The position numbers and the translations under genes were made by a program. A stretch of 64,000 nt of DNA from Pseudomonadota bacterium (GTDB taxonomy: Bacteria > Pseudomonadota > Alphaproteobacteria > Rhizobiales > Xanthobacteraceae), in assembly GCA_023386635.1 (NCBI GenBank), contig JAEWJH010000041.1:1-64000 (forward strand), given 5' to 3'. The notes beneath the pieces were generated by a model. It ran no database searches. It saw nothing but the letters and a program-made list of their open reading frames with translations, and was not told the DNA's origin. Position 1 is the stretch's first letter. Every line of letters begins with the position of its first letter. Shown here piece after piece: positions 1 through 8,978 of the stretch.

Positions 1-611
1 AAATCGCGCAGCACCGGATTCTCCGCCATGTCGGCGAGCTTGGCGTGGAACGCGCGGTCGCCGCGGGTGAAGGTGTCGACCTCGGTCGGCTTGCCGTTGC
101 CGTAGCCCTCGCTGGCGAGCCGCTGCAGTTCGCGCGCGTCCGCAGCCGAGGCATGCTCCGCGGCGTTGCGCGCCAGTTCCGCTTCGACGGTGACGCGGGA
201 ATCGAGGATCTTCAAAATCTCCGAAAAATTGTCCGGCTGCACGATCACGCCCTTGCGCGGCATGATTTCCACCAGACCTTCGAGTTCGAGCCGCTGCAGC
301 GCCTGATGCACCGGCGTGCGGCCGGCCCCGAGCAGCGCGCACAGAGCGCCCTCGTTGAGATATTGCCCCGGCAGGAAGTGCAGCGTCAGGATCTTTTCCT
401 TGATCTGCTCATAGGCCTGCACCGTCAGCGAACCGCCCTTAGGTTTTGAATTGGGTTTGGAATTGAATTTAGGCCCCGACTTTGACGTTGACTGGGAGCG
501 CGGTTTCGCCGCCTTCGCAGCCTTGGCTACCTCCGGCGCACTTTTCCGCGCGCCGGCGCGCTTGCGCGGCGGCGTCCGTTTTGCTCCTGCTCTGGTTTTC
601 GCTTTCGCCAT
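1..611 (-). CDS. GntR-family transcriptional regulator (FadR/FCD type), 3' end outside window
   Basis: Reads from an ATG at 611 to the window edge without a stop, about 203 residues. Residues 1-60 are a low-complexity Lys/Ala/Pro/Ser-rich tail that looks disordered. Residues 62-130 match the GntR winged helix, including the recognition-helix pattern R-T-P-V-x-x-A-L-x-R-L-x-x-x-G-L-V. After about residue 135 a helical FCD-like ligand domain begins (VTVEAELARNAA) but is cut off. The gene lies 16 bases after the ABC permease on the same strand, so it is probably co-transcribed and regulates the importer. Ligand unknown. The 60-residue basic N-terminal tail is longer than in typical GntR proteins. 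Confidence 0.85.
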   Translation of the reverse strand, partial: MAKAKTRAGAKRTPPRKRAGARKSAPEVAKAAKAAKPRSQSTSKSGPKFNSKPNSKPKGGSLTVQAYEQIKEKILTLHFLPGQYLNEGALCALLGAGRTPVHQALQRLELEGLVEIMPRKGVIVQPDNFSEILKILDSRVTVEAELARNAAEHASAADARELQRLASEGYGNGKPTEVDTFTRGDRAFHAKLADMAENPVLRD

Positions 612-627
612 GGGCGGCTTTCGCCTC

Positions 628-1406
628 TCAATGCCGCTGAGATGACGGCGGCAGCCACGGCTCGGCCAGCTTCTCGGCCAGTTCGACCAGCAGATAGGCG
701 GCGATACCGAGGAACGACAAGGCGAACAGCGCCGCGAAAGCGAGCGGCGTGTCGAGCTGCGACGTCGCGCTCAACAGCAGGAAGCCGAGCCCTTCGCTGG
801 CGCCGACGAACTCGCCGATCACCGCACCGATCACCGCCAGCGTGATCGCCACCTTGGCGCCGGTGATCACGAACGGCAGCGCCGCCGGGAATTGCACCTT
901 GAGAAAAACCTGCATCGGCGAAGCGCGCAGGCTGTCGGCAAGCTCGAGCAACTCCCGCGGAGTCGAGCGCAGACCCGCTACCGTGTCGACGATGATCGGG
1001 AAGAACGCGACGAGCCAGACGATCGCCAGCTTGGATTCCATGCCGGTGCCGAGCCACACCAGAATGATCGGCGCCAGCGCCACCTTCGGCACCGACTGCA
1101 ACGCGATCAGCAGCGGATAGAACATCAGGTTGAGCGGCCGCGAATTGGCGATGGCGACCGCCATCGGAATGCCGATGATAATGGCCAGAATAAAACCGTA
1201 CAGCGTCTCCTTCACCGTCACCCAGCCTTCGCTCATCAGCAGATCGAAGCGGGCGATGAAGGCGTGGAACACCTTGTCCGGCGTCGGCAGAACCACCGTC
1301 GGCAGATCGCCGAGCCAGCAGGCGAGAATCCACGCGCCGAGAATGACGACGAGCCCGAACAGCGGATAACCGATGCGGGTGATGAGCCGCGCGACCACGG
1401 GATTGA

Positions 1407-1410
<4 letters not shown>
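628..1410 (-). CDS. ABC transporter permease, nitrate/sulfonate/taurine (SsuC/TauC) family
   Basis: A 260-residue inner-membrane protein with about six hydrophobic spans. It carries the binding-protein-dependent permease EAA loop (A-D-S-L-R-A-S-P-M-Q-V-F, then P-A-A-L-P-F-V-I-T-G) that docks on the ATPase. Length and pattern fit the SsuC/TauC/NrtB family. The ATG overlaps the stop of the upstream ATPase gene by four bases, showing translational coupling. With the ATPase and the divergent binding protein it forms a complete importer. The substrate cannot be read from sequence; taurine, sulfonates, nitrate and pyrimidine precursors are all transported by relatives. Confidence 0.92.
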
Positions 1411-2255
<845 letters not shown>

Positions 2256-2410
2256 CGCCTGCCAGGCTGCCGCGCAGGACGGACCATTCCCTGAATCTCA
2301 CGCGCATCCGCAAACGCGCAGAGACAGAAACGCCCGACGGACCGGCGGAGCCCGCCGCGTAAGCGGCCACGCGGAGACGCCTTCCTCGAAGCTTGTACGC
2401 TTCATGTGAA

Positions 2411-2428
2411 ATATCTTATGATATCTTA
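2411..2428. promoter_or_regulatory. Operator-like repeat between divergent ABC importer units
   Basis: The octamer ATATCTTA occurs twice at 2411-2418 and 2421-2428, exactly 10 bases (one helical turn) apart. It also contains the inverted repeat ATATC-TTAT-GATAT (2411-2424). It lies in the 266-base gap between the ATPase gene and the receptor gene, an AT-rich island in GC-rich DNA. Inference: binding site for the GntR protein encoded at the end of the operon. Confidence 0.5.
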
Positions 2429-2521
2429 CCTGTCAATTTGCGGCCGGCCGTCGCATCGTGCCGACGCGCAGACAGGCGGGGGAGAAAGACGATTCCGTTG
2501 TCGTTCAATAGGAGGATTTCG

Positions 2522-3526
2522 ATGAAGCGATTGCTTGCCGCCGCGTGCGCCGCGGCGTGTTTGATGACTGCGGCTGTGCCGGCGCAAGCGCAGGCGCTGC
2601 AGGATGTGAAGTTCACGCTGGACTTCATCAGCCTCGGCCGTCACGCGCCGTGGTATGTCGCGCTCGGCAAGGGCTACTTCAAGGAAGAAGGGCTGAACGT
2701 CACCATTCTTCCGTCGAAGGGCACCGCCGATGCGATTCGCGCGGTCGCGACCGGCGCTTCGGAGTTCGGCTTCATCGACGTGCCGAGCCTCATCGCCGCC
2801 GGCAGCGCCGGCTCGACGGTGAAGATCGTCGCCGCCAGCTATCAGAAGCCGCCCTATTGCGTGTTCAGCCTCAATCCGGGCGCGAACATCGACAGCGCGA
2901 AGAAGCTGGCCAATCTCGAGCTCGGCACCAGCAGCGCATCGTTCGTGCCCAAGATCTGGGCCGCGATCATGGAAATGAACGGCATCGATAGCAAGACGAT
3001 GAAGGTCGTCAACATCGATCCGGCCGCGCGCGTGCCGATGCTGGCCTCGCGCAAGGTCGCCTCGATCGACCTGTTCATGATGAGCGAGCCGGCGATCCGC
3101 CGCGCCGTTCCCGATGCGAAGCCGGTCTGCCTGTTCGCGGGCGATCTCGGCCTCGACATCTACGCCAATTCGATCGGCGTCAACGCCGACTACCTGAAGA
3201 AGAACCCGGAGCTTGTGAAAAAGTTCGTCCGTGCCGCCGCGCGCGGCTGGAAGGACACTTTCGCCAATCCGGACGAAGCGACCAAGATCCAGCTTCAGTA
3301 CGTGAAGGCGCTTGATCCGCAGATCGTGAAGGAAGAGCTGGAAATCCTCAAGCGCATCGCGCTGACGCCGGAAGTGGAGAAGGGCGGCTTTGGCGTCATC
3401 ACGCCGGAAAAGATGCGGCGCACGGTCGACTTCATCAACAAGAACATCGAGGTCAGCGGCGACCGCCTGACCGCCGAGCAGGTCTACGTGCCGGGCTACC
3501 TGCCCGAGAAGCCGATCCTGCCGTAA
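2522..3526 (+). CDS. ABC transporter periplasmic substrate-binding protein (NMT1/THI5-like, SsuA family)
   Basis: A 334-residue secreted receptor. Residues 1-24 form a signal peptide with an A-Q-A type cleavage site. The mature part has the SsuA/THI5 fold markers: D-F-I-S-L-G-R-H-A-P-W-Y-V-A near the N-terminus, the G-Y-F-K-E-E-G-L motif, and T-G-A-S-E-F-G-F-I-D around residue 75. The start at 2522 is preceded by a strong AGGAGG ribosome site; a longer upstream frame lacks one. It is transcribed away from the ATPase-permease-GntR operon, and a hairpin follows the stop. It delivers the unknown substrate to the permease. Confidence 0.9.
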   Translation: MKRLLAAACAAACLMTAAVPAQAQALQDVKFTLDFISLGRHAPWYVALGKGYFKEEGLNVTILPSKGTADAIRAVATGASEFGFIDVPSLIAAGSAGSTVKIVAASYQKPPYCVFSLNPGANIDSAKKLANLELGTSSASFVPKIWAAIMEMNGIDSKTMKVVNIDPAARVPMLASRKVASIDLFMMSEPAIRRAVPDAKPVCLFAGDLGLDIYANSIGVNADYLKKNPELVKKFVRAAARGWKDTFANPDEATKIQLQYVKALDPQIVKEELEILKRIALTPEVEKGGFGVITPEKMRRTVDFINKNIEVSGDRLTAEQVYVPGYLPEKPILP

Positions 3527-3543
3527 TTGGCTGACGACAAACA

Positions 3544-3572
3544 GCGCCACCCGTCAGCAAGGCGGGTGGCGC
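3544..3572 (+). terminator. Hairpin terminator candidate after the substrate-binding protein
   Basis: A perfect 10-bp stem GCGCCACCCG/CGGGTGGCGC (3544-3553 with 3563-3572) and a 9-base loop lie 18 bases after the stop. No T-tract follows, so it may act as a bidirectional or factor-assisted terminator. Confidence 0.5.
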
Positions 3573-3593
3573 GCCGTCAGCTCAAGGTGTCGA

Positions 3594-3799
3594 CCAGTCT
3601 ATGCCGGCATCAAGGCCGGCGAACTCAAGCTCGAACAGATCGAACAGGCGCTGCTCTATGACCTGAGCCGCACGCTCGATCTCGCGCCGGGCGACGGCAA
3701 CGACGCAGTCGCATCGGCGTCACCGATTTCCTGACGCGGCATCACGCGCCGGACGACGCGGCTGACGCCTTGATCGCCGCCGCGCGCGCCTGGCGCTGA
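3594..3799 (+). pseudogene. Possible decayed coding fragment, unidentified
   Basis: In one frame from 3594 the DNA reads as plausible protein (VYAGIKAGELKLEQIEQALL, then YDLSRTLDLAPGDGND). That frame fails near 3715, and a second frame continues with protein-like sequence (GVTDFLTRHHAPDDAADALI) to a TGA at 3797. No start codon or ribosome site is present. This looks like the frameshifted C-terminal end of a lost gene. I do not recognise the family, and chance reading in GC-rich DNA is possible. Confidence 0.3.
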
Positions 3800-3818
3800 C
3801 GCGCGCGAGGCGAATTCT

Positions 3819-5096
3819 TCAGCCTGTGTACTCGAGGATGTGCAGACCAAGGCCCCAGCGGTCGGCCATGTAGATCAACCCGGTGTCGGGATCGACCTGC
3901 ACGTCGTTGCTCTGCGGGCAGCAGCGCTCCCTGGTGCCGGCGGGGATGTAGTAACCCGCTTCCTTCGGGCTGAACGGGTTCGACCAGTCGATGATCCGCA
4001 GGCCTGCATTGAACCAGCAGATATAGATCAGGTCGTCCTTCTTCATATCGAGCCAAATATTGTGCGCGCCGTAGCGCGCGCCGGTGCGGCTCCACTTCTG
4101 ATCGAGCGGGCGCATCGTATAGGGGTCGATCTCGTAAGGCTGGAACGTGCTGACCGGCAGCGGATGATGGATGTTCCGCATGTCGTAGAACGTCACGAAG
4201 GCTGGCGGCTCGTCGCAGTTCACCGTGGTGGTTTCCTGCGTGGCGATGCCAAATTCGGAGCCCTCCGGCACCAGGAAGCTGTGATAGCAGCCGGGCCAGC
4301 CATGGGTTTCGTGCGGATTTTGCCGCCACATGAATTTCGGATCGGACGGATTGGTGACATCGAACATCGCGATGCCGCCGTCCCAGTAACCGGCTGTCAC
4401 ATAATTTCCGAATGGATTGCCTTCGTGGATCCACACGCGCTTGCCTGACACCAGATTGGTGTCCCAGGTCGGCGCTTCGCCGTGTTTCTGGCCCGGCGCG
4501 TGGGCAAAGCCGACGAGATCGGGATTGGCCGGGTCCTTCATGTCGTGGACCATCAGCACCTTGCCCTCGTAGCCCTCCTTGAAGCCGGAACTGTACAGGA
4601 GCTTGCGCTTGCGGTCGTAGATCGGCCGATGGATGCCGAAGCTCTCGGTGCGGATATGCCGGACGTATTTCGGATTGAACGGATCGCTGGTGTCGAAGAT
4701 GCGCAGGCCCGGAATGGCGTCGGGATAGTCCTTGCGCAGCGCCGGCCGCAGTTCGCTGTTGGTCAGCAGGATGTCGTCGGTGATGCGCAGCACCTTGTGG
4801 GTGCGCGCCGCCGGCGAATCGACCAGCTGATTCATGATCTTCGGCTTCGACGGATTGGAGACGTCGAGCACCGTCATGCCGTTATGGCCGTTCACGCCGG
4901 ACGCGGCGACGTAGCAGACGCCCTTGCCGACCGCGATCTGGAAGGCGTCGCCCCAGCCGTTCAGCTCGGAATGCGCGACCAGCCGCACATTGCGGGACTC
5001 CTCGGGCCACGGCTCCGTGAGCTGGTGCTCCACGCCGATATATTGCTGCGCGCCTTCGCCGCGAACGGGGTTAGGACGGTAATAGGGTCTCGACAC
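3819..5096 (-). CDS. LVIVD-repeat (beta-propeller-like) protein
   Basis: A 425-residue protein with at least five copies of a blade motif of form D-x-(S/T/K)-(N/D)-P-x-x-P, for example DVSNPSKPKI, DTSDPFNPKY, DMKDPANPDL, DVTNPSDPKF and DWSNPFSPKE. This matches the LVIVD repeat family, predicted to fold as a beta-propeller; biochemical roles are mostly unknown. No signal peptide is visible. The start is a GTG at 5096 with a GGGAGA ribosome site. The gene is divergent from a PadR regulator, and an 18-bp inverted repeat lies 39 bases upstream of its start. A metabolic partner of the M20/Rid enzymes nearby is plausible but unproven. Confidence 0.75.
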   Translation of the reverse strand: MSRPYYRPNPVRGEGAQQYIGVEHQLTEPWPEESRNVRLVAHSELNGWGDAFQIAVGKGVCYVAASGVNGHNGMTVLDVSNPSKPKIMNQLVDSPAARTHKVLRITDDILLTNSELRPALRKDYPDAIPGLRIFDTSDPFNPKYVRHIRTESFGIHRPIYDRKRKLLYSSGFKEGYEGKVLMVHDMKDPANPDLVGFAHAPGQKHGEAPTWDTNLVSGKRVWIHEGNPFGNYVTAGYWDGGIAMFDVTNPSDPKFMWRQNPHETHGWPGCYHSFLVPEGSEFGIATQETTTVNCDEPPAFVTFYDMRNIHHPLPVSTFQPYEIDPYTMRPLDQKWSRTGARYGAHNIWLDMKKDDLIYICWFNAGLRIIDWSNPFSPKEAGYYIPAGTRERCCPQSNDVQVDPDTGLIYMADRWGLGLHILEYTG

Positions 5097-5134
5097 GGAC
5101 GCTCTCCCTGTGCCCTTCCGGGCTCGCCTGATGT

Positions 5135-5152
5135 TATGGTCCTAGTACCATA
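5135..5152. promoter_or_regulatory. Inverted repeat TATGGT-N6-ACCATA, site 1 (proposed PadR operator)
   Basis: A perfect 6+6 inverted repeat with a 6-base spacer (CCTAGT), 39 bases upstream of the LVIVD gene and 130 bases upstream of padR. The same element recurs at 8355-8372 and, with one mismatch, at 10020-10037. PadR proteins are known to bind palindromic operators near their own gene. Confidence 0.65.
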
Positions 5153-5281
5153 TGGCTCGGACCATGGGAACAGTCTGCTAGCCCTGCGGCCGCGGCGATT
5201 TCGCTCGACGGACAACGCCGGAATTTCCGTTGCGGAACCGGCCGGCGCCGTGCATGTCTCCTGCCAAACGGAGACCCGGCG

Positions 5282-5908
5282 ATGAGCCGAAAACCATCGA
5301 CGAGAGCGACTGCTCCCCGCACGACGATGTCGGTGCTCGGCTATTCCCTGTTGAGCCTGCTGGCACGCAAGGAACGGACCGGTTACGAGCTGTCCCGCTT
5401 CACCTCCGGCGTGCGGAGCATGATTTTCGCGTCATCGGGGCACAGCAACATCTACAAGGAGCTGGCCAAGCTGAAGCGGGACAAATACGTGACCTTCCGC
5501 GTGGTCAAGGAAGCCCGCCCGTTCGACAAGAAGCTCTATACCCTGACCCCGCTCGGCCGGGACACGCTGCGTGCCTGGCTCAAGAGCGAGCCCGAGCTGT
5601 TTTCCAACCGGCGCGAGCTGAATATCCGCGCGCACGCCCTGTGGCTGCTCAGCAAGAAAGAGGCCGCCGCTTTTCTCGACAAGCAGATCGAGCTGGCGAC
5701 CCAGGAAATCGCCGATCTGAAGGAACACAGCGCCTATCTGCAGAAAGAGAACAAGGTCACGTTCCCGCCGCCAGCCCAGCATCCCCTGTTCGGCACCTGC
5801 TCCACCATCATGCTGGAGATCGACAGCCGCAAGCTCGTCATCGACTGGTGCAACTGGATCAGGAAGCAGTGGGACATCGGCAAGGCTACCCGGGCGCGCA
5901 GCCTTTAG
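5282..5908 (+). CDS. PadR-family transcriptional regulator
   Basis: A 208-residue DNA-binding protein. Residues 16-95 carry the PadR winged helix (M-S-V-L-G-Y-S-L-L-S-L-L, R-T-G-Y-E-L, then G-H-S-N-I-Y-K-E-L-A-K-L and a wing L-Y-T-L-T-P-L-G-R). Residues 110-195 form the helical C-terminal dimerisation domain (Vir_act_alpha_C type). It is divergent from the LVIVD gene. PadR members usually repress genes for phenolic or other small-molecule detoxification. The shared inverted repeats upstream of neighbouring units suggest it controls them. An alternative start is Met16. Confidence 0.88.
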   Translation: MSRKPSTRATAPRTTMSVLGYSLLSLLARKERTGYELSRFTSGVRSMIFASSGHSNIYKELAKLKRDKYVTFRVVKEARPFDKKLYTLTPLGRDTLRAWLKSEPELFSNRRELNIRAHALWLLSKKEAAAFLDKQIELATQEIADLKEHSAYLQKENKVTFPPPAQHPLFGTCSTIMLEIDSRKLVIDWCNWIRKQWDIGKATRARSL

Positions 5909-5974
5909 AGCGTTTTCCAGCGAAGTGGATACCGGTTCGCTTCAGGAATACGCGACACATCAATACTCCAAGAG

Positions 5975-6007
5975 GCCGTTCACCGTTTCTTTGAAACGGT
6001 GAACGGC
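5975..6007. terminator. Bidirectional hairpin terminator between padR and a TTT receptor gene
   Basis: A perfect 15-bp stem (GCCGTTCACCGTTTC at 5975-5989 paired with 5993-6007) with a 3-base loop lies between two convergent genes. There is no long T-tract on either side, but its position and stability fit a shared terminator. Confidence 0.65.
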
Positions 6008-6038
6008 TCCGGGCCACGCCCCGTTCGCGGATGCTTCT

Positions 6039-7028
6039 CTACTTCGCCAGCTTGCGGCCGGACAGTTTCGCCAGCCCAGCCTGATGCTCCGTTTCCGTCA
6101 CCAGGAATTTGGTGAAGGTCTCCGGCGTGTTGTCGGCCGGCGGCGCCACCATGCCCAGCGGCTCGATCCGCGCGCGGAACGCCGCCGACTGAACGGTCGC
6201 ATTGAGCGCCTTGTTCAGCTTGGCGACAATCGCCGGCGGAATGCCGGGCGGACCGGCCAGACCGACGAACGCATTGTGCTCGAACCCAGGGAAACCGAGT
6301 TCGGCCATGGTCGGCACGTCTTTCCAGTGCGGAATGCGCTTGCTGTTGGCAATGGCGAGCGCCCGCACCTTCCCGTCGTCGACCAGCGGCTTGGCGCTGG
6401 GATAGAACACGAACGCGCCCTGCACCTCTCCGCTCATCACCGCGGTGGCCGCCGGCGCCGTGCCGCGATACGGCACGTCGACGATCTTCGTTCCCGCCAT
6501 CGAGTTGAGCTGCGACACCGCGATCGCCGGCGACGTCGCCGGCCCCGAGGTCGCGAAGCTGATCTTGTCCGGGTTCGCCTTTGCGCCCTTGATCAGGTCG
6601 TCCAGCGTCTTGTACGGCGAATTGGCGCCGACGATCAGCACCACCGTCGGGCCATCGGCGACCTTGCCGATCTGCGTGAAGTCGCTGGTGAACTTATACG
6701 GCACCGAGAGGTAGTGCAGGTTCTGGACTTCCGAGATCGCGCTCACCAGCAAGGTGTAGCCGTCCGGCGGCGCACGCAGAACGGAGCTTGCACCGGTGAT
6801 GCCGGAGGCGCCGGGCCGGTTCTCGACCACGATCGACTGGCCGATATGCTGCTGCATTTCCGCAGCGAGAAGCCGCGCCGGCACGTCGGACAATCCACCG
6901 GGCGCGAACGAGACGACAAACGTGATCGGTCGCGTCGGATAATCCTGCGCGGATGCGCCGAAAGCGCCCAGCGCGCCAACCAGCAGCGCGCACGCTGCCG
7001 TTCGGATCGACGATTTGATTGAGTGCAT
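6039..7028 (-). CDS. TTT receptor (Bug-family extracytoplasmic solute receptor)
   Basis: A 329-residue periplasmic binding protein. A signal peptide ends near residue 27 (A-S-A-Q-D). The mature protein begins Y-P-T-R-P-I-T-F-V-V-S-F-A-P-G-G, the Bug-family signature, and continues with V-V-E-N-R-P-G-A-S-G-I-T-G. The ATG at 7028 has a GGAGGAA ribosome site, which rules out a longer frame. It starts 16 bases after the M20 gene and is probably its operon partner. No TctA or TctB membrane genes are present, so it must use permeases encoded elsewhere or act as a sensor. Its ligand is likely an organic acid related to the M20 product (inference). Confidence 0.9.
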   Translation of the reverse strand: MHSIKSSIRTAACALLVGALGAFGASAQDYPTRPITFVVSFAPGGLSDVPARLLAAEMQQHIGQSIVVENRPGASGITGASSVLRAPPDGYTLLVSAISEVQNLHYLSVPYKFTSDFTQIGKVADGPTVVLIVGANSPYKTLDDLIKGAKANPDKISFATSGPATSPAIAVSQLNSMAGTKIVDVPYRGTAPAATAVMSGEVQGAFVFYPSAKPLVDDGKVRALAIANSKRIPHWKDVPTMAELGFPGFEHNAFVGLAGPPGIPPAIVAKLNKALNATVQSAAFRARIEPLGMVAPPADNTPETFTKFLVTETEHQAGLAKLSGRKLAK

Positions 7029-7044
7029 GGTTCCTCCTTGGATT

Positions 7045-8331
7045 TTATGGACGGCCGTTGTCAGCAGCAGACCGGTTACACAGATCGAGTGCTGTCGCGA
7101 GATAGATGCGGGAAGCGAGAACAACGTCATCCAGCAGAACGTGATCGCCGACCTCGTGCATCGAGCGCCCCTTCGCGTCGGGATGCATGCGCCCGCCCGG
7201 ACCGAACTGAACGCATGGCACGTCGTAACGCGACAGATGGATCGCGTCGGAGCCGGGACGGCGGATGAACGGCTTGCTCGCCTCGCCCATCACATCTTTT
7301 TGGGCGGCGGCCAGCGCCCCGACGATCGGCAGACCGTGATCGAGCGTCAGCGCCGGATCCGTCACCAGAAATTCGAGCGCGGGCTCTTCGAACCCGTGGG
7401 TTTGCGCATGCTGCCGCAACACCGCGCGCAACTGCCGCTTCACATGATCGGCGGTCTGGCCCGGCAGGGTGCGGATATCGAGATAGAGACTGCACTCCTG
7501 CGGATTGCGCGAGAGCCGCCACGGCGCGCCGCCGCGAATACAGGCGACGGTCACATTGGCCTGTTCGCCCATGAAAGTGTTTTCGGCGCGAAAGCGGACC
7601 GCCCATTGCTCGATGGCCGCAAACACAGGCGCCATCCGCGAAATCGCGTTGACGGTCCCCGGCTTGTTGGTAAGCGCGGAATGCGCCATCGAACCGCCGC
7701 CCACGGTCACGCGAACCCACAGGCAGCCCATATTCGCCGTGCAGATGCGCAGCGACGTCGGCTCGGCGAGCAGCGCATAGTCGGCGGTAACGCCGTGTGA
7801 CACCAGATGCTTGCTGCCGATGCCGTAGCCGGAATAATCGCGGCCCTGAAATTCCTCCACCGGCGCTTTCTCGATCTCGCCGACCACGGAGCCGAACGAA
7901 ACATCGCCGCGCAGCTTGACGCCGGATTTGACGACGGCCTCCAGTGCGACGATCAGGCCGGCAAGACCGCTCTTCATGTTGTTGGCGCCAAGCCCCCACA
8001 CCCAGCCATCGCGATAGACTCCTTTCGGCCGGAAGCCCTCGCCGTCGAGATGCGGTTCGTCACCGCTATAAGATGTGTCCATGTGACCGGTGAACAGCAG
8101 GTTCAGGCCATCACCCGTGCCGCGAACATGCGCGACCGCGTTCGGACGCCCCTCCTCGACCGGCTGCAAGGCCGCATCGAGCCCCGCGCGCCGGAAGCGC
8201 TGAACGATATACTCGGCCATGCCGGCCTCGTGCCCGGTCGGGCTGCGGATATCGATCAGGTCGAGCAGCGTCTGACGCACGAGCTCCGGCGTGATGCAAG
8301 ACATCGCCTGATGCGCGTCGCCGTTGTTCAT
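7045..8331 (-). CDS. M20-family metallohydrolase with altered metal-site residues
   Basis: A 428-residue amidohydrolase of the ArgE/DapE/carboxypeptidase G2 superfamily. It keeps G-H-M-D-T (first metal His), A-E-P-T (metal Glu) and the final M-H-E-V-G-D-H. Two usual positions are changed: G-x-G-x-x-D-M-K is GLGANNMKSG, with Asn in place of the bridging Asp, and the catalytic E-E pair reads G-E-I-E. I checked the codons and these are not frame errors. The M20 dimerisation domain lies in the middle. It is co-oriented with the TTT receptor downstream and divergent from a Rid protein. It may be a specialised subfamily or have reduced metal dependence. Substrate unknown. Confidence 0.85.
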   Translation of the reverse strand: MNNGDAHQAMSCITPELVRQTLLDLIDIRSPTGHEAGMAEYIVQRFRRAGLDAALQPVEEGRPNAVAHVRGTGDGLNLLFTGHMDTSYSGDEPHLDGEGFRPKGVYRDGWVWGLGANNMKSGLAGLIVALEAVVKSGVKLRGDVSFGSVVGEIEKAPVEEFQGRDYSGYGIGSKHLVSHGVTADYALLAEPTSLRICTANMGCLWVRVTVGGGSMAHSALTNKPGTVNAISRMAPVFAAIEQWAVRFRAENTFMGEQANVTVACIRGGAPWRLSRNPQECSLYLDIRTLPGQTADHVKRQLRAVLRQHAQTHGFEEPALEFLVTDPALTLDHGLPIVGALAAAQKDVMGEASKPFIRRPGSDAIHLSRYDVPCVQFGPGGRMHPDAKGRSMHEVGDHVLLDDVVLASRIYLATALDLCNRSAADNGRP

Positions 8332-8354
8332 GGCAGGAGGGCTCCGAAAGACTT

Positions 8355-8372
8355 TATGGTACTATGACCATA
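8355..8372. promoter_or_regulatory. Inverted repeat TATGGT-N6-ACCATA, site 2 (proposed PadR operator)
   Basis: A perfect copy of the 6-6-6 element, spacer ACTATG, 24 bases upstream of the M20 start and 160 bases upstream of the Rid gene. An extra half-site ACCATA follows at 8381-8386, so GACCATA is repeated at a 14-base interval. Confidence 0.65.
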
Positions 8373-8531
8373 GTTGAACGACCATAAATAGCAAGGCGGC
8401 GCCGTTGACGGACCTTGTGTCGCAGACGCCCGCCCTGTGCGTTCGGTTACGGCAAACCCTTCGCCCATCGTGACTTTTCCCGGACCTTCGCGCTACCGTG
8501 CATCCCGGCCACGGGACGACAGGACACGAGC

Positions 8532-8948
8532 ATGAGCACATTCGAGAAGACGCACCACAATCACAGCGATTTCGCGAAGGCGTCGTTTTCGGAAGTCGTC
8601 GCCGTCACGGGACCGGCGAAACTTTTGTTTCTGTCTGGCATCGGCGCCGAGGATGAATCCGACCCCGCCGGCGCCGTGAAGCATCCGGGCGATTTCACGC
8701 GGCAGTGCGACTATGCGTTCGACAAGGTCCGCCGCATCCTGGCGCGCCATGGAGCGGGACTGGGCGATATCGCGAAGATCACGGCTTATCTCACCGATAT
8801 CCGCGACCGCGAGGCCTATCAGAAAAGCCGGGCCGCGGCCTTGTCCGCGTTGCCGGCGCTCCCGGCGCACACGCTGCTGGTGGTGAGCAATCTCGCCCGT
8901 CCGGGCATGATCGTCGAACTCGATATCGTCGCCGCCGTCGCGCCATAA
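8532..8948 (+). CDS. Rid (YjgF/YER057c/UK114) family protein lacking the catalytic arginine
   Basis: A 138-residue single-domain protein. The Rid pattern is clear: D-Y-A-F-D-K-V-R-R-I-L, then I-A-K-I-T-A-Y-L-T-D-I-R, and a C-terminal I-V-E-L-D-I-V-A. Classical RidA enzymes deaminate reactive enamines/imines with an Arg in the motif P-A-R-S. Here that segment reads P-A-H-T-L-L, so the Arg is absent, as in Rid4-7 type subfamilies whose functions are largely unknown. It is divergent from the M20 gene and shares its control region. A role in hydrolysing a carbamate or imine intermediate of the same pathway is possible. Confidence 0.85.
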   Translation: MSTFEKTHHNHSDFAKASFSEVVAVTGPAKLLFLSGIGAEDESDPAGAVKHPGDFTRQCDYAFDKVRRILARHGAGLGDIAKITAYLTDIRDREAYQKSRAAALSALPALPAHTLLVVSNLARPGMIVELDIVAAVAP

Positions 8949-8978
8949 CGGCGCGACGGCGTTGGCCGGAAGCGTCGC

